24,308 bases of DNA from an uncultured Acetatifactor sp. (lineage in GTDB: Bacteria; Bacillota; Clostridia; Lachnospirales; Lachnospiraceae), in assembly GCA_910587755.1 (NCBI GenBank), contig CAJUNZ010000041.1:1-24308 (forward strand). The letters run 5' to 3'. The translations under genes were made by a program, and so were the position numbers. Below the pieces are notes generated by a model. The model made no database searches. It saw only the letters and a program-made list of their open reading frames with translations, and was not told where the DNA came from. Each line of letters begins with the position of its first letter. The first letter of the stretch is position 1. Below, piece by piece: positions 24,196 to 24,308 of the stretch.

Positions 24196-24308
24196 GTTTT
24201 TCTGTGTCTATGGAGGTAAAATCCTTCCGATAAGATTCAGATATATACTATATTACAGTAGTTTACAATTTTTGAACCTTTCCAATCCAAGACTGAATAT
24301 GGCGTTCT

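Noticed and set aside
1..24308. tRNA, rRNA, CRISPR array or intact insertion sequence
   Set aside because: I saw no regularly spaced repeats, transposase motifs or tRNA/rRNA-like sequences in the window.

Overview
The window looks like chromosomal DNA of a motile, Gram-positive, clostridial bacterium, and Lachnospiraceae-like is my best guess. The reasons are near-consensus AGGAGG ribosome binding sites, TTGACA/TATAAT promoters, a lipoprotein-type sugar-binding protein beside a hybrid histidine kinase, a yybP-ykoY riboswitch and Bce-like regulatory/ABC gene sets. This is inferred from style and gene content, not from a marker gene. The left 17.6 kb is fairly GC-rich with almost all genes on the minus strand. 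The stretch around 17.6-19.1 kb is visibly AT-rich and gene-poor. The last 5 kb is on the plus strand with a more balanced composition.

Region 1 (1-3351, minus) is a metal/phosphate transport operon. A consensus promoter is followed by a yybP-ykoY (Mn2+) riboswitch with an overlapping intrinsic terminator. After these come a CaCA-family cation antiporter, an unrecognised 108-aa protein, a Na/Pi-cotransporter family protein with a PhoU-like tail, and the start of a further membrane protein cut by the window edge. Gaps between genes are only 23-33 bp with no visible terminator, so all four are probably under manganese control.

Region 2 (3360-7523, minus) is a sensory pair: a hybrid histidine kinase (extracytoplasmic sensor, HisKA, HATPase, two receiver domains) followed by a lipoprotein solute-binding protein with no permease beside it. 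The kinase has its own consensus promoter, which lies inside the apparent 5' end of its open frame and so moves the real start downstream.

Region 3 (7552-15810, minus) is a complete Wadjet type II anti-plasmid operon in the order jetA-jetB-jetC-jetD. It has a possible extended -10 promoter upstream and an intrinsic terminator downstream. JetA, JetB and JetC form a MukBEF-like SMC complex and JetD is the Toprim-type nuclease subunit.

Region 4 (15841-17833, minus) is a methyl-accepting chemotaxis protein with its own promoter, a leader of about 200 nt and a strong terminator.

Region 5 (17834-19100) is an AT-rich stretch. It holds a stand-alone GyrI-like effector-binding protein, a coding-like fragment with no good start, and a small HTH gene relic stopped at its 13th codon.

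Region 6 (18984-24195, plus) is a Bce-like module of OmpR-type response regulator, short intramembrane-type histidine kinase, ABC ATPase and 853-aa FtsX-type permease, probably for sensing and countering a cell-envelope-active peptide. A 43-bp imperfect inverted repeat (37/43 identical) links the kinase-ATPase gap with the 5' end of the ATPase gene. The last 113 bp (24196-24308) show no supported feature.
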